64,000 nt of DNA from assembly GCF_030272615.1 (NCBI RefSeq), contig NC_081405.1:649179420-649243419 (forward strand), given 5' to 3'. Under the pieces are notes generated by a model. It was not told where the DNA came from, did not search any database, and saw only the letters and a program-made list of their open reading frames with translations. Positions 12,299 through 23,300 of this stretch are shown piece after piece (the first letter of the stretch is position 1; each line of letters begins with the position of its first letter). Both the position numbers and the translations under genes were made by a program. Source of the stretch: Cryptomeria japonica (lineage: Eukaryota; Streptophyta; Pinopsida; Cupressales; Cupressaceae).

Positions 12299-12703
12299 TC
12301 ATTTTATCTTTATGTCCTTCAACATTTGCTTAATCCATAATACCTGAGTACAATTAGTTGTTGCTCCAACATATTCTGATTCTGTTATTGATAATGATGT
12401 ACAACTCCATTTCTTGGTCAACCATGAAATTAATCTGCTACCAAGAAAGAATGCCCCACCGGTGGTGCTCTTTCTGTCATCTACATCTCCTGCCCAATTA
12501 GCGTCGGTGTATGCACATAAATCAAAATTTTCATCTTTAGGATACCATAAACCAAGATTTGTTGTGCCTTGTAAATACTGGAAAATCCTTTTCACTGTTG
12601 ATTCATGATTTTCTCTAGGATTACTCTGAAATCGTGAAAGAATACACACTGCATTCATTATATTAGGTCTTGTTTGTGTCAAATACAGTAAACCTCCAAT
12701 CAT
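12299..12703 (-). pseudogene. Copia A RT end and RNase H start
   Basis: Open frame of 134 codons giving GGLLYLTQTRPNIMNAVCIL (end of the Copia RT) followed by an RNase H segment with AYTDANWAGDVDDRKSTTGG and ITESEYVGATTNCTQVLWIK. These are typical Ty1/Copia RNase H landmarks with the catalytic Asp and Glu present. The remainder of RNase H continues in broken form towards 12010. It is separated from the main RT frame by a damaged stretch (12704-12863). Confidence 0.85.
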
Positions 12704-13625
12704 AGATTTGCATCTTGTTGGATTAACAAGAGCTTAATCATCCTTCAATGATAGTTTCAGTTGTAGTCATAGGAGTACATACCGGTTTAGAGTTCTCCAT
12801 ACCAAATTTCTTCAGTAACTCCTTCAGGTACTTTGATTGATATAAGAATATACCTTTATCAGTCTATGAGATCTGCAATCCTAAAAAGAATTTTATCTCC
12901 CCAATCATAGATATTTCAAATTCTTCCTGCATCTTGTTAGAAAAGTCTTTACACAATCCATCTTCTCCTCCAAAAATGATGTCATCAACAAAAACTTCAA
13001 TAACCAAAATGTCTTCATTAGTCACTTTGAAATATAAGTTGTTGTCAGCATTACCTTTAGTGTAACCAAGCTTCATAAGATATTTGTCTAATCTAGCATA
13101 CCAAGCTCTAGGAGCTTGCTTCAATCCATATAAAGCTTTCCTTAATCTGCAAACCATATCTTTATCATTTGTCAATGAAAATCCATCAGGTTGTTCAATG
13201 TAAACTTCCTCTTCAAGATCATCATTCAAAAATGCACATTTAACATCGATTTGATATACTTTATAGTTCTTGTGTGCTACAAATGCAAGAAATAATCTGA
13301 TTGCCTCAATTCTAGCTACCGGTGCAAAGTTTTCATTATAATCAGTTCCTTCTTTCTGTGAATATCCCTTACACACTAATCTTGCTTTGTTTCTGATTAC
13401 CTTTCCATCTTCATTAAGTTTGTTTCTGAATAACCATTTAGTTCCAATTACATTTTCATTTTTAGGTCGGCGAACTAATGTCCATGTATTGTTCTTGTCA
13501 ATTTGTTCCAATTCATCTTCCATAGCCTTAATCCAATGTTTATCTTCACATGCCTCAATGACAAATGCTGGTTCAATTTGAGAAATTAAGCACACCTCTT
13601 CATTTGCTAGTCTTCTTCTAGTCAT
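12704..13625 (-). pseudogene. Copia A reverse transcriptase
   Basis: Open for 253 codons from 13625 to 12864, then damaged to 12704. Landmarks in order: [73 protein letters not shown] and the catalytic FVDDIIFGG. These define the Copia-type RT (RVT_2). The frame is separated from the upstream integrase frame by a stop near 13626-13700 rather than being continuous, so the polyprotein is interrupted. The domain itself looks nearly complete. Confidence 0.92.
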
Positions 13626-13703
13626 AACTCCTTGATATTTATTCCCAATTATCTAACTTTCACAGTGATTCAATCTTACATACCTAGGAGTGTTCACTTG
13701 CTA

Positions 13704-15902
13704 CTATTCTTCAATCACTGTGGATTTCTTTGATGATGTCGGTGTGACTGGATCAACATTCTGCACTGGTGTACTCTGTATAGGTTCATTTGTGATTATA
13801 TTAACTGTCGGTTCAGAGTCCATAGACCTTGAATTTCTTCTAAAGTGTTCATCAATCTTCACATTTGCACTCTCAATGATTTTCTGCAATCTCTTATTAA
13901 AACATCTACATGCTTTTCTATTAGATGAATAACCAAGAAATATTCCTTCACCACTTCTAGGATCAAATTTACCAATATTCTCATCTCTCCTAATGTAACA
14001 TTTGCTTCCAAATATTTTGAAGTACTTAAGAGTAGGAATATTACCAAACCATAATTCATAGGGTGTCTTACCGGTTTCACCTTTGATGTGAACTCTGTTG
14101 AAAGTGTAAACCGTTGTATTCACTGCTTCTCTCCAATACACATGAGGTAGATTTGCTTCTGATATCATTCTTCTAGCTACATCTAGAATAGTCATATTCT
14201 TCCTTTCCACAACTCCATTTTGCTGAGGTGTCCGGGGTGCTGATAGTTGTCTTCTAATTCCATTCACTTCACAAAATGTATTGAACTCCTTAGATGTAAA
14301 TTCACCTCCTTGATCTAATCTTAAACATTTGATTTTCTTGTCGATTTCATTCTCTACAAGTGCCTTGAATAATTTGAATTTCCTGAAAGCTTCTGATTTC
14401 TCCATGAGAAAAGTAACCCAACACATTCTAGAATAATCATCAATGATTATCATAAAGTATTTATCTCCTTGTAGACTTCTTTTTCTTGCCGGACCACATA
14501 AGTCTATAAATTTTTTTTCAAGAACATCATTGGTTTTCTCAGAAATACTCTTAAAAGTTGTTCTAACTTGTTTTCCCATTTGACATTCCTTACATATCAG
14601 ATTATGAGGTTTTACAATCTTAGGTAAATCCCTTACTACCTTAGATGAACTAATCTTTACAATGCAATCAAAATTCACATGACTGAGTCTTTTATGCCAT
14701 AACCAACTTTCATCAATATGTGCAATCAAGCATGTCTTTTCATTGTTATTTAAATGAAAGATATTACCTCTAGTCTGATTACCGATTGTAATTTTTAAAC
14801 CAGTTCTATTCATGATTTTGCATTTACCATTCTTGAATTGTAATTGAAATCCTTTTTCAACTAACTGACCAACACTCAAAAGATAATGCTTCAAACCTTC
14901 AACATAATAAACATTGTCAGTATTGCGCTTACCATCAAAAGATATAGTGCCTTTTCCTCTGATCAAACAAGCTTTGTCATCTCCAAATCTCACTAGACCT
15001 CCATTGTATTCTTGAAAAGATAGAAATTTACTCTTATCACTAGTCATATGATGTGAACATCCAAAATCTATAATCCATTCATCATTTTCTTCAATTTTAG
15101 CTACCGGGGCCTGTTCTACCAGTGGAACAGTAGGTGTCGATTGATCTTCTGTTATTGCAACAAAAGCCCATCCATTGTCTCTTGGTTCTTCATCATAATC
15201 ATCGGTAACTCCTTCATCAACATAGTAACAAGATTTGTCTCTACTCCTCTGAAATCTGTATCTCTGATATTCAAGGTTAGGCTTATATGTTCTTTTAGCT
15301 TCTTCTCTCAATCTTGCATGTCTATCCGGACATCTAGATTCCATATGACCAATTTTATTGTAGTTAAAACATTTAAAAGGTTCTTTACCTTCATACTTCC
15401 TTCCAATAGGACCTTTAGGCATTTTCCTTGCATATAGTGCTTCAAGTTCTTCAAGTTCTTCATTTTCCTTGCTGATGTCTTCAAGTTCTCTTGCATAATC
15501 TTTCCAATCAGATCTATTAGTTGATGATGAAGATGTTGTAGATGATGATGCTTTGAAAGCTAAATCAATCTTAATTGTAGTGACAAGACCAAATTCCTCA
15601 AGCTCAAATGTTGAAAGTTTTCCAACCAAGGTATCTCTAGATATTGATGTATTAGGCATAGTTCTTAGCTCATTAATAGCAGTTACTTTCATTTTGTATG
15701 CTGGTGGCAATGCTCTTAAAACTTTAGAAAAAATTTCATCTTCACTTAAGGAACCTCCACAACATTGTATTCCCAAAACAATTTCATTAACCCTTTCCAT
15801 AAAAGCAAAAATTCTTTCATCTTCTTCCATTTTCAAATTTTCATACTTGACTCGGAAGCATTCCAGTTTTGCAATTTTGACAGTGGAATCACATTCATTC
15901 AA
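13704..15902 (-). CDS. Copia A gag-protease-integrase open frame (732 aa)
   Basis: Longest open frame in the window. Residues about 1-130 are the distal Copia gag (UBN2 type, FMERVNEIVLGIQCCGG). At 178-191 is a CCHC knuckle, CFNYNKIGHMESRC, whose second Cys has become Tyr. The protease segment WIIDFGCSHHMT is near 276-288, with DFG in place of the usual DSG. The GAG-pre-integrase region (LWHKRLSHVNFDC, then CKECQMGKQ) is near 400-455. The integrase core follows, with FIDLCGP, RLDQGGEFTS and TPQQNGVVERKN supplying the D, D, E residues. The C-terminus has the GKTPYELWFG and GIFLGYS landmarks. The true gag start is upstream at 16196. Changes in the knuckle and protease suggest the product is not competent despite the open frame. 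Confidence 0.92.
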   Translation of the reverse strand: MNECDSTVKIAKLECFRVKYENLKMEEDERIFAFMERVNEIVLGIQCCGGSLSEDEIFSKVLRALPPAYKMKVTAINELRTMPNTSISRDTLVGKLSTFELEEFGLVTTIKIDLAFKASSSTTSSSSTNRSDWKDYARELEDISKENEELEELEALYARKMPKGPIGRKYEGKEPFKCFNYNKIGHMESRCPDRHARLREEAKRTYKPNLEYQRYRFQRSRDKSCYYVDEGVTDDYDEEPRDNGWAFVAITEDQSTPTVPLVEQAPVAKIEENDEWIIDFGCSHHMTSDKSKFLSFQEYNGGLVRFGDDKACLIRGKGTISFDGKRNTDNVYYVEGLKHYLLSVGQLVEKGFQLQFKNGKCKIMNRTGLKITIGNQTRGNIFHLNNNEKTCLIAHIDESWLWHKRLSHVNFDCIVKISSSKVVRDLPKIVKPHNLICKECQMGKQVRTTFKSISEKTNDVLEKKFIDLCGPARKRSLQGDKYFMIIIDDYSRMCWVTFLMEKSEAFRKFKLFKALVENEIDKKIKCLRLDQGGEFTSKEFNTFCEVNGIRRQLSAPRTPQQNGVVERKNMTILDVARRMISEANLPHVYWREAVNTTVYTFNRVHIKGETGKTPYELWFGNIPTLKYFKIFGSKCYIRRDENIGKFDPRSGEGIFLGYSSNRKACRCFNKRLQKIIESANVKIDEHFRRNSRSMDSEPTVNIITNEPIQSTPVQNVDPVTPTSSKKSTVIEE

Positions 15903-16196
15903 TGTCTCAAATTTATTCCAATAGATTTAGCAGTAGATCAGTCTGATAGTCCCATGATTTGCTGATTTGATAAGGCACTCAAAAGTGCTTCTCTTGCTTT
16001 GCAATCATTCTCTTGATCCTTAGCCAATGTAGGTGGATTAGGTTGACCTGGTGTAGGATCAACATAACCATTATGTGTAACATCCCATATGTCTTTTCCA
16101 ATGCAATTCAGATGTGTCAACCATATTGATCTTCCATATACCATAGTTAGTTCCATCAAGTTTCAGACTGTCCTTCCTGAAATAGTTAGTTGCCAT
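15903..16196 (-). pseudogene. Copia A gag N-terminus (frameshifted)
   Basis: The ATG at 16194-16196 (MATNYFRKDSLKLDGTNYGI) is the expected Copia gag start (L-x-G-x-N-Y-x-x-W). A frameshift near 16130 moves to the frame containing GKDIWDVTHNGY and NDCKAREALLSALSNQQIMG, and another break near 15935-15902 separates it from the 732-codon frame. The start lies about 45 bp inside the primer-binding site. Confidence 0.8.
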
Positions 16197-16240
16197 AGAA
16201 TCTCCTCAAGTTTTTAAACTTGTGAAAAAAAGAGGACTTA

Positions 16241-16252
16241 GCTCTGATACCA
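16241..16252 (-). promoter_or_regulatory. Primer-binding site of Copia A
   Basis: GCTCTGATACCA, the reverse complement of TGGTATCAGAGC, matching the initiator-Met tRNA 3' end used by most plant Copia elements. It lies two bases from the LTR end. Confidence 0.92.
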
Positions 16253-16254
16253 AT

Positions 16255-16775
16255 TGTTAGGACCCGAAGGCAACTGAGAAGGGGGGGGGGGTGTGAATCA
16301 GTTGTCTATTAATTTCAACCCAAATATAATGTAATCAAACTTGATACTTAATACCGGTAATGCTGGTAAGAAGATTAATAGTTAATATCAATATCGATGA
16401 AACTTAATGCATGAAACAAAAAGAGAAGCACATAACACAAAGATTTTTACGTGGAAACCCTATAAGGGAAAAAACCATGATGGGAAACCTTACGCACAAT
16501 CAAGTGATGGACAACAAATATGTCAACCCGATTAGACCAATAACCAAATCTCCAAAACCAAGTGTCTGAACCATGTCTTTGACAAAACCAAGTGATCTCT
16601 AGATGATAACAAGTCATCCTCAGTGTCGGTGAACAATATAACCTGCTGGTGAACCAAATACTGGTGACTATGCACAAGTCACTGAACTTGTTGGTGAACA
16701 TAGCCATAGATCTCCAAAAGGATAAGTGTTGATAAGTTTTGACATCAATGACAAAACCAATCCATAATACCAACA
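16255..16775 (-). repeat. 5' LTR of Copia A (internally deleted)
   Basis: Both ends match the 10668-11658 LTR, but the middle is missing. Sequence jumps near 16508 from a point equivalent to about 10906 to one equivalent to about 11425. A small extra segment near 16637 (CTGCTGGTGAACC) is present here only. Confidence 0.85.
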
Positions 16776-17768
16776 TCTATAAGTGAAAAGGTATTGATGG
16801 AAAATGACTCATGTTCTCCTAAATTTGGTGTTACCAATGGGGCCATGCTAGTGCAACAAGAGGTTATGAGCACTTCTTTCAAAGATCTCCTTCCTAAACA
16901 TGAATCTTTGGAGAAAGATGCTCATCTCCCTTGTAAAGAATACTCCCCTCATGAAGATCATCTTGTGCAAGAAGATGGTATTATCCATACTTTTCTTAGT
17001 GATGGCATTTCCTCTTTTGACTTCAACAAAATTCCCACTAGAGATGATGCATTAATGAGAAATGCTTATCCTTGCCCCGAACCTTGTCTTACCCATAAAG
17101 ATGCCTTAGAAAAAGAAGATGAAATCACAATCAATTTCCTTAATGCTCTCTCCCCTAAAGATCCCATTGAACACATTTTGAGGCAAGAGGATGATTTAAA
17201 CACATGTATTGATGCTCTCCCTCCTAAGGATGAATAATTAATGAACAAAGTTATCCCTTCTCCCAAAATTGGCAATAACAATAAGGACATCTTTGGGCAA
17301 GATATTTCTAATACTTTTTTCATTGACCTCACTATTTGGGATAAGCCATTAGAAGAAGGTGTTGATTATTCTTTAGCCTATGAGAGTAAATCTCTCGATA
17401 CCATCTCACCTCTCATGAATATCAATCATTCTCCCTCTAAAAATAAGGCATCTCCTTTTCCCCAACTAGGTTCTACTCATAAGGATACCTTAGTTCAAGA
17501 AGAGATTGTTAACATCTCTTTCAAAGGTCTCCCTCTCAAAGGTGAAACTTTAGGGAGTAATGTTGATCCTTCTCCTAGAGTTTCTATTCCCCATGTAGAT
17601 CCTTTGATGTTAAAGGATGATACAACCTTTCCTACTAATACTCTTCCTTCTAAAACATCAATGCCTACTCCTAGTATACCTCCTAAAATTTATCTTTTCC
17701 ATGATAACATTTTAGTGCAAGAAGAGACTCAACAATTCTTCCAACAATCTTGTCTATTCTTCTTCTAA
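16776..17768 (+). pseudogene. Level-1 element ORF, second segment (degenerate repeats)
   Basis: Plus-strand frame open from 16776 except for one TAA at 17235-17237. A loose unit of about 30-45 residues recurs: LVQQE (about 16849), LVQED (16969), LEKED (17110), LRQED (17184), LVQEE (17491), LVQEE (17714). Each is followed by I/T-x-TF-like residues, then LPPKDE or LPxK, then a PSPK-like spacer (VIPSPK, VDPSPR). The product is acidic and hydrophilic. No known domain is recognised. It occupies the gag position of the level-1 element and continues the segment at 10386. A frameshift near 17750 joins it to the protease frame. Confidence 0.55.
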
Positions 17769-17789
17769 AATTCATAAGGACACCTTTGA

Positions 17790-18692
17790 TATTCCTAAAC
17801 CATCTTCAATCAATTTGATACATGTGAATGAAACACCTAATAAACCCCTCTTGACATTTCAAGGTGACTGTCCTTCTCAAAGTTCTCAATGTAAGCCTAT
17901 CTTGGTGGTTCAAGGTGGTTATGCTAATGATTCTTTTTGCACTCCTAAGAAACCTGTTATTACTATGCAAGGAGGTTATCCTACTAAGAGCCCTTATGAG
18001 TATGCTACGAAAATCATTGAAGAGAGTTATCATATGGTTGCTCATACCTACAACACAAGAAACAATAGGCAGCCTAATCCTCTTCCAGTTACCCCAACTT
18101 CACTTCCCCCCTCTCAACCTACTCTTCCACAATTACCTTTTGTATCACAGACTCTTAGTAAGGAGTATGATCTCATTGAACAACTTAAAGCTACTCCTGC
18201 CAAGATTTCTATTTGGGATTTGGTTCAAAATTCACCTACTTATCATGGGATGTTACAAGATTCTTTGAAAAACTTAGATGTCCCACCTACAGTGACACCT
18301 AATAACATGGCTTCTTTGATTGATCCTAAAAATAAACCCAAAACTCAATTTGTATTCACACAAGATGAGTTACCTTCTCATGAAATTCAACATCCATATG
18401 ACCCCCTTATGATTGTGGTTATTATTAATGATAGTGCTATAAGACGAACCCTTGTGGACAATGGGTCTGGCATTAATGTTTGTGGTGTGGACTTATTGGA
18501 TAAGATTAATGTGGATCGTTCTCTCATCGAACCTACTTCTATTTCTATTCAAGGCTTTGATAATGTTTAGGTGTCATAACCTTGCCTGTTAAGGTAGGTC
18601 CTATTATTTTACCTACACTTATTCATGTCATGCTTGGTAATTTGACATATAACCTTCTATTAGGGAGACCATGGATTCATAGCATGTAAGTC
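17790..18692 (+). pseudogene. Level-1 element aspartic protease region
   Basis: After a Pro/Thr-rich linker (18080-18140) and a conserved-looking segment (SIWDLVQNSPTYHGMLQDSL) comes an aspartic protease fold: MIVVIINDSAIRRTLVDNGS with active-site D-N-G-S-G at about 18460-18474, then, after a one-base frameshift near 18570, VKVGPIILPTLIHVMLG and LLGRPWIHSM. These are the flap and the hydrophobic-hydrophobic-G-R motif of Gypsy proteases. In related plant Gypsy polyproteins the RT would follow, but here none does. Confidence 0.75.
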
Positions 18693-19323
18693 ATCCCCTC
18701 AACTTTGCATAGGCAAGTCAAGATCTTTATAACATTAAGAGATACACCTTGTTAGCTGATACCAATCTTCAAGAACCATTAAAATCTGGATATTCTTGTT
18801 CAACTACTTCCCATTCTTCTCCCAATCCTTATACTTCTTCAAATACATCTATTTCCTTTGATGATCTTGTTCCTTCTAGTACTGTTGGTTCTTCTCCTCA
18901 ATCAAAATCTCCTCCCAATGATATCTTTTCTCTCAAAAAAGTGCTCTTAGATGATGATTGGGGATCTCTAGACTTTACCCTACTTTTGTAGGAGAGTATA
19001 GAGTATTTTGGAAAGGGTTTAAGATTGAAAAGGCGAAATCTAAGGAGGAACATAAAGAGAAGCCCACTTTGTCTAAACAACTAAGTAACCACTTTGTGGT
19101 TGCTTCTAATTCAAATAATTCTTGTAATCCTTCCTCTAATTCATATAGCACTGAGACCTATGAGGCACAACTATCTCTTTCTGATTTGGCATCCCTTTAT
19201 AGTCTTAGTTTTCACATTTTAGCTAAGAGTGGCTATAATGGCAATGGTTGTGGAGCAAATGAGCAAGGAGTTAACATTCCTTTAGAACACAACACACATG
19301 AAGCTTCATTTGGACTTGGATAT
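18693..19323 (+). pseudogene. Level-1 element ORF, post-protease segment
   Basis: Frames 18749-18950 and 18958-19323 encode Ser/Asn/Pro-rich sequence (for example SCSTTSHSSPNPYTSSNTS) with a charged stretch (KIEKAKSKEEHKEKPTLSKQ) and LSDLASLYSLSFHILAK. A frameshift lies near 18955. No RT or integrase motif is present. The frame is cut at 19323 by the giant-LTR element and resumes in the same register at 58192. Confidence 0.5.
19319..19323. repeat. Target-site duplication GATAT (left)
   Basis: GATAT immediately precedes the TGTTAGC start of the giant LTR and recurs at 58187-58191 right after the other end of the element. Confidence 0.88.
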
Positions 19324-19434
19324 TGTTAGCATCCCCCCCAATTTTTCATTAAAATTTCAAACTTGGAGATCGCCTTTTGGTGTTTCTTTCCTCTTTCTGT
19401 CTTATATTTCCTTTCTTTGAACCCGAGTCATTGA

Positions 19435-19860
19435 GCCTTTTCAAAGTTCAATGTTCAAAGTTCAAAACATGCTTTAAGGAATTCTCTTCGCGACCTTGTT
19501 TTATGGTAAGGCAAGCACTTTGTTGCAATTTGTATTGAACTTGAACCATTGAACCTTTTTGGTTCAAGGTTCAAGGTTCAACCGGTCCTCTTACGTGGGT
19601 CACAACTTTGTAATGTTAATAAATGAGAAAGTGTGAATGTGTTAAGTCGGTCCTGAACTTGGACTTTGACCCATTCGCAAATCGCTTCGAGGTTAAAGGT
19701 TCAATGTATCCCTTTATGTTTGTTAAAGGTCTTAGCTCATTCTTGGTGTTGTGTCGAGTTGCAAGTTGAGAATTCTTTGTTTTTCCTTAAATTGAACTTG
19801 AACCATTGAACTCCTTGTGAGTTGGTTCAAAGTTCAAAATTTCATTCCAAGTTTGGCCTC
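19435..19860. repeat. GGTTCAA / TTGAACC motif cluster in the giant LTR
   Basis: The heptamer and its inverse occur many times as GTTCAAAGTTCAA, GAACTTGAACCATTGAACC and GGTTCAAGGTTCAAGGTTCAA, including one inverted pair around TTTTT at 19555-19565 that could form a hairpin. The cluster is conserved in the 3' LTR at 31385-31545 and 53495-53690. Confidence 0.75.
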
Positions 19861-20316
19861 GAGGACTTTAATAACACTGAAGGTGGCGCAACAAAAGGAA
19901 TATTCTTGGCATCTTATAATTTAAAATTAAAAATTTGGAAAGAAATCATGAAAGCATTAATCGTTTGTGTGGAGTTGCTAGGTAATTAAGAAAGTGTCAG
20001 GTTCCTATCATATCACTGGTTATCTCACACATTCGAATGAATCATTATGAGGCATGTGTAGATGTTACTCAACTGTTTTTAGTTTTTCTTTAACATGTGA
20101 ATTCTCAAGTTGTAAAAGTTGTAGCTGCTAGTATTGAAGGAGCCAGAGGCGCCAAAGGTAATTTCAGCTCCATTCTTCCAAGGGTTTCACTGGTTTCATG
20201 GTGGTTACAGGTGAGTTTTGATAATTTTCCTCCATTGTGTTATTAGCTCAGAAGGTCAGTCAGTGTAAGAGAAATCTTTTGTTTTAGAATAGAATTATGT
20301 CCTATTTGGGAATTGT

Positions 20317-23300
20317 TTGATAAATGTAAAAGTGGCCACAATGATGCTGATTCTTCCAAAACTGGGTCTCACATCATGTCTGGTTAGTATACTTCTAGAG
20401 CTGAGCAACACCTCTTTGGCCCAAGCTGACTTGGGCAATTTCTTAGAGAGAGCTAAAAACCCTGGGGCAGGTTCAATGATGGAGAGGATAGTTAGAAGTG
20501 ATCTGATAGAAGTTGTTGCTTTTCCAATTGCCCCTCCTTGTCCAGATATAGTAATAGCATGCATGAATAGATATGATGCTGATAGTAGGTGCATTAGAAA
20601 TAGCAGTGGCAAGCTGTTAGTGGAGATTAATAGAGAGACAGTAATGGCTGCAATGGGAATCCCACATAAGGAGCCGTATGAAGACTGGTCAATTGGGACT
20701 TCATATGCATTTTTCTCAAAGAAGAAAAACACATATAGAAGCGTTATTACAAGGAATTGGCTTCTGAAGATTCAAAAAGGGGGGTCTCGATTACCTAAGC
20801 TTCTTACCAAAGAATATTTCATCACAGAGGTGCAAGATATTGTCATACTGTTGAATAGACTTAAAGGGAACTCACACTCTTTATACTGGGAGGATTGGAT
20901 GTACTTCTATATCCAGGTGTTATTAGCTAGTGAAAAATACCTTGACTGGGCGTAGGTTGTCACTGAAAGGCTCCATGAGGGTTTGAGCAACTTTGTTGGG
21001 ATGTCCAGCTTTCACATGTCTTCATATTTATTCTATATATTGGCTTGTACTAGAGACTGGCAAGGATTGCATAAAGAGCCTTGGGCAAATGGCATGAAGG
21101 TTTATCACTATTATCCTTACCCACAACAATAGAAATACGCAAAGCATTTCAGTAGATGGAATGATGTTTTCGCAGGAATGCTTGCCTTTGAATTGAAAGG
21201 ACATGTTAATAAAAGAATGTCAGCTGAAGCCATGGAGCTGATTAACATATATGGAATCTATTTCAATCAATTTCCTAGATTTACTTATATCCAAGTGGGT
21301 GGTTTTGAAGGTGGGTCATTCAGATTACCCAGATATGCCTTTGACACTTATGTGCTAATTGAAGTAAGTAGAAAATTGGCTCACATTGACAAAAAGTTAG
21401 GAACAAAAGGTAAATCCGGAGTTGTTTTCCCTATTGAACTTGATTATTATAGTTGTAAATCTATTCTGATGCCTTGAACCTAGAAATGGAGTTCAAGAAA
21501 ATGAATTTGCAGCCTTACATTGCCAGGTAAAAGTTTGACAACAGGAGATATGCTGTAGAAAATCTAGATGTGGATGACTATTTATTCCATGAACCTCTGT
21601 TAGAAGATTACTGGGAAAACTATGGAGTCAAATTTGAAGTGAGGAGGAGATTATGGTCAAGGTTCACTTTACAGCAGGTTATTATCGTGAAGCTGCCCAT
21701 TAATGTATCAGGTGTACAGGAAGAAGAAGGGGAAGATGTCTTGGATCCTGAATTCAATGAAAGGGTTCAAGGACAACCAATTCTTGAAAGTGACTGGGAT
21801 AGAAGAGGAGGAAAACATTCAAGCCAAGTCCTTCAATGTCATAAGAAGAACAAAAAAATGGGTAAGGGATCAAAAGTTTAGAAAGGAGTCAATCATGACT
21901 CCCCATGAAGTAACAGTTGGTCCACTTGCTACAACTCAGATTCCTACTTCCTCCTCTAACAGTTGGTCCACATGAGGGTTTGAGAAACTTTGTTGGGATG
22001 TCTATCTTTCACATGTCTTCATATTTATTCTATATATTGGCCTGTATGAGAGATTGTAAAGGCTTGTATAATGAGCCTTGGGTAGATGACATGAAGGTTT
22101 ATAACTATTATCCTTACTTGCAACAACATAAATATGCAAAGAAACTCACTAGATGGAATGACATTTTTGCAGGAAGGCTTTCCTTTGAATTGCAAGGAGA
22201 TGTTAATATAAGAATGTCAGCCGAAGCCATGAAGTTGATTAGCATATATGGAAGCTATTTCATTCAGTTTCCCAGATTTACTTATATCCGAGTGGGTGGT
22301 TTTGAAGGTGAGCCATTCAGGTTTACCCAGATATGCCTTTGATAGTTATGTGCTAATTAAAGTAAGTAGACAATTGGCTCACATTGACAAAAATTTAGGA
22401 GCAAAGGGTAAATCCGGAGTTGTTTTCCCTATTGATCTTGGTTATTTTAGTTGTAAATCTGTATTTGATGCCTTGAACCTAGAGTTGGAGTTCAAGAAAA
22501 TGAATTTGCAGCCTTACATTGCCAGGCAAAAGTTTGACAACAGGAGATATGCTGTAGAAAATCTAAATGTGGATGGCCATTTCTTCCATGAACCTCAGTT
22601 GGAAGATTACTGGGAAAAGTGTGGAGATAAATTTTAGGTGAGGAGGAGATTATGGTCAAGGTTCACTTTACAACAGGTTATTACCATGAAGCTGGCCATT
22701 CATGTATCAGGTGTATAAGAAGAAGAAGGGGAAGATGTCTTGGATCTCAAATTCAATGAAAGGGTTCAAGGACAACCAATTCCTGAAATTGACTGGGATA
22801 GAAGAGAAGAAGAAAACATTCAACCCAAGTCCTTCAATATCATAAGAAGAACATAAAAATGGCTAAGGGATTGAAAGTTTAGAAAGGAGTCAATCATGAC
22901 TCCCCATGAATTAACAGTTGGTCCACATGCTGCAACTCAGATTCCTACTTCCTCCTCTAACAAGATTGTTGATATTGTAGGTGATACTAGGCCAATTATT
23001 GAAGAGATTCAACCCAGAAGATCGAAGAGTTCTCCATTGAGTTCTTTGGTAGTTTGAGTTACTCGCTCAAGGAGCAAAAAGAAGAATAGAGAACCAGTCG
23101 TGAATGAAATCATTATGGATTTGGATCTAGTTGAAGAAACTAAAGTGATAATGGATCAACAAGTGTTGAGTAACCCTCCAGTGTAGGATATGGATGCTGG
23201 TAAGGAACCTGAAGAAGAGCCAAATTCAATGAGAACTATAACTATTCTCAACCCTCTAGATGCTTGGACACCTCCACTGCCTAAAAACTCTTCCAACACT

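Larger units (their letters stand above)
10668..16775 (-). mobile_element. Copia A (minus strand), inserted in level-1 element
   Basis: Complete Ty1/Copia layout read right to left: 5' LTR 16255-16775, primer site 16241-16252, gag, protease, integrase, RT, RNase H, polypurine tract 11659-11670, and 3' LTR 10668-11658. Flanking 5-mers TCTCT (10663-10667) and TCTAT (16776-16780) look like a target duplication with one change. The LTRs differ in length because the 5' LTR has lost about 0.5 kb internally. It carries a 732-codon open frame, longer than any other in the window. Confidence 0.9.
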
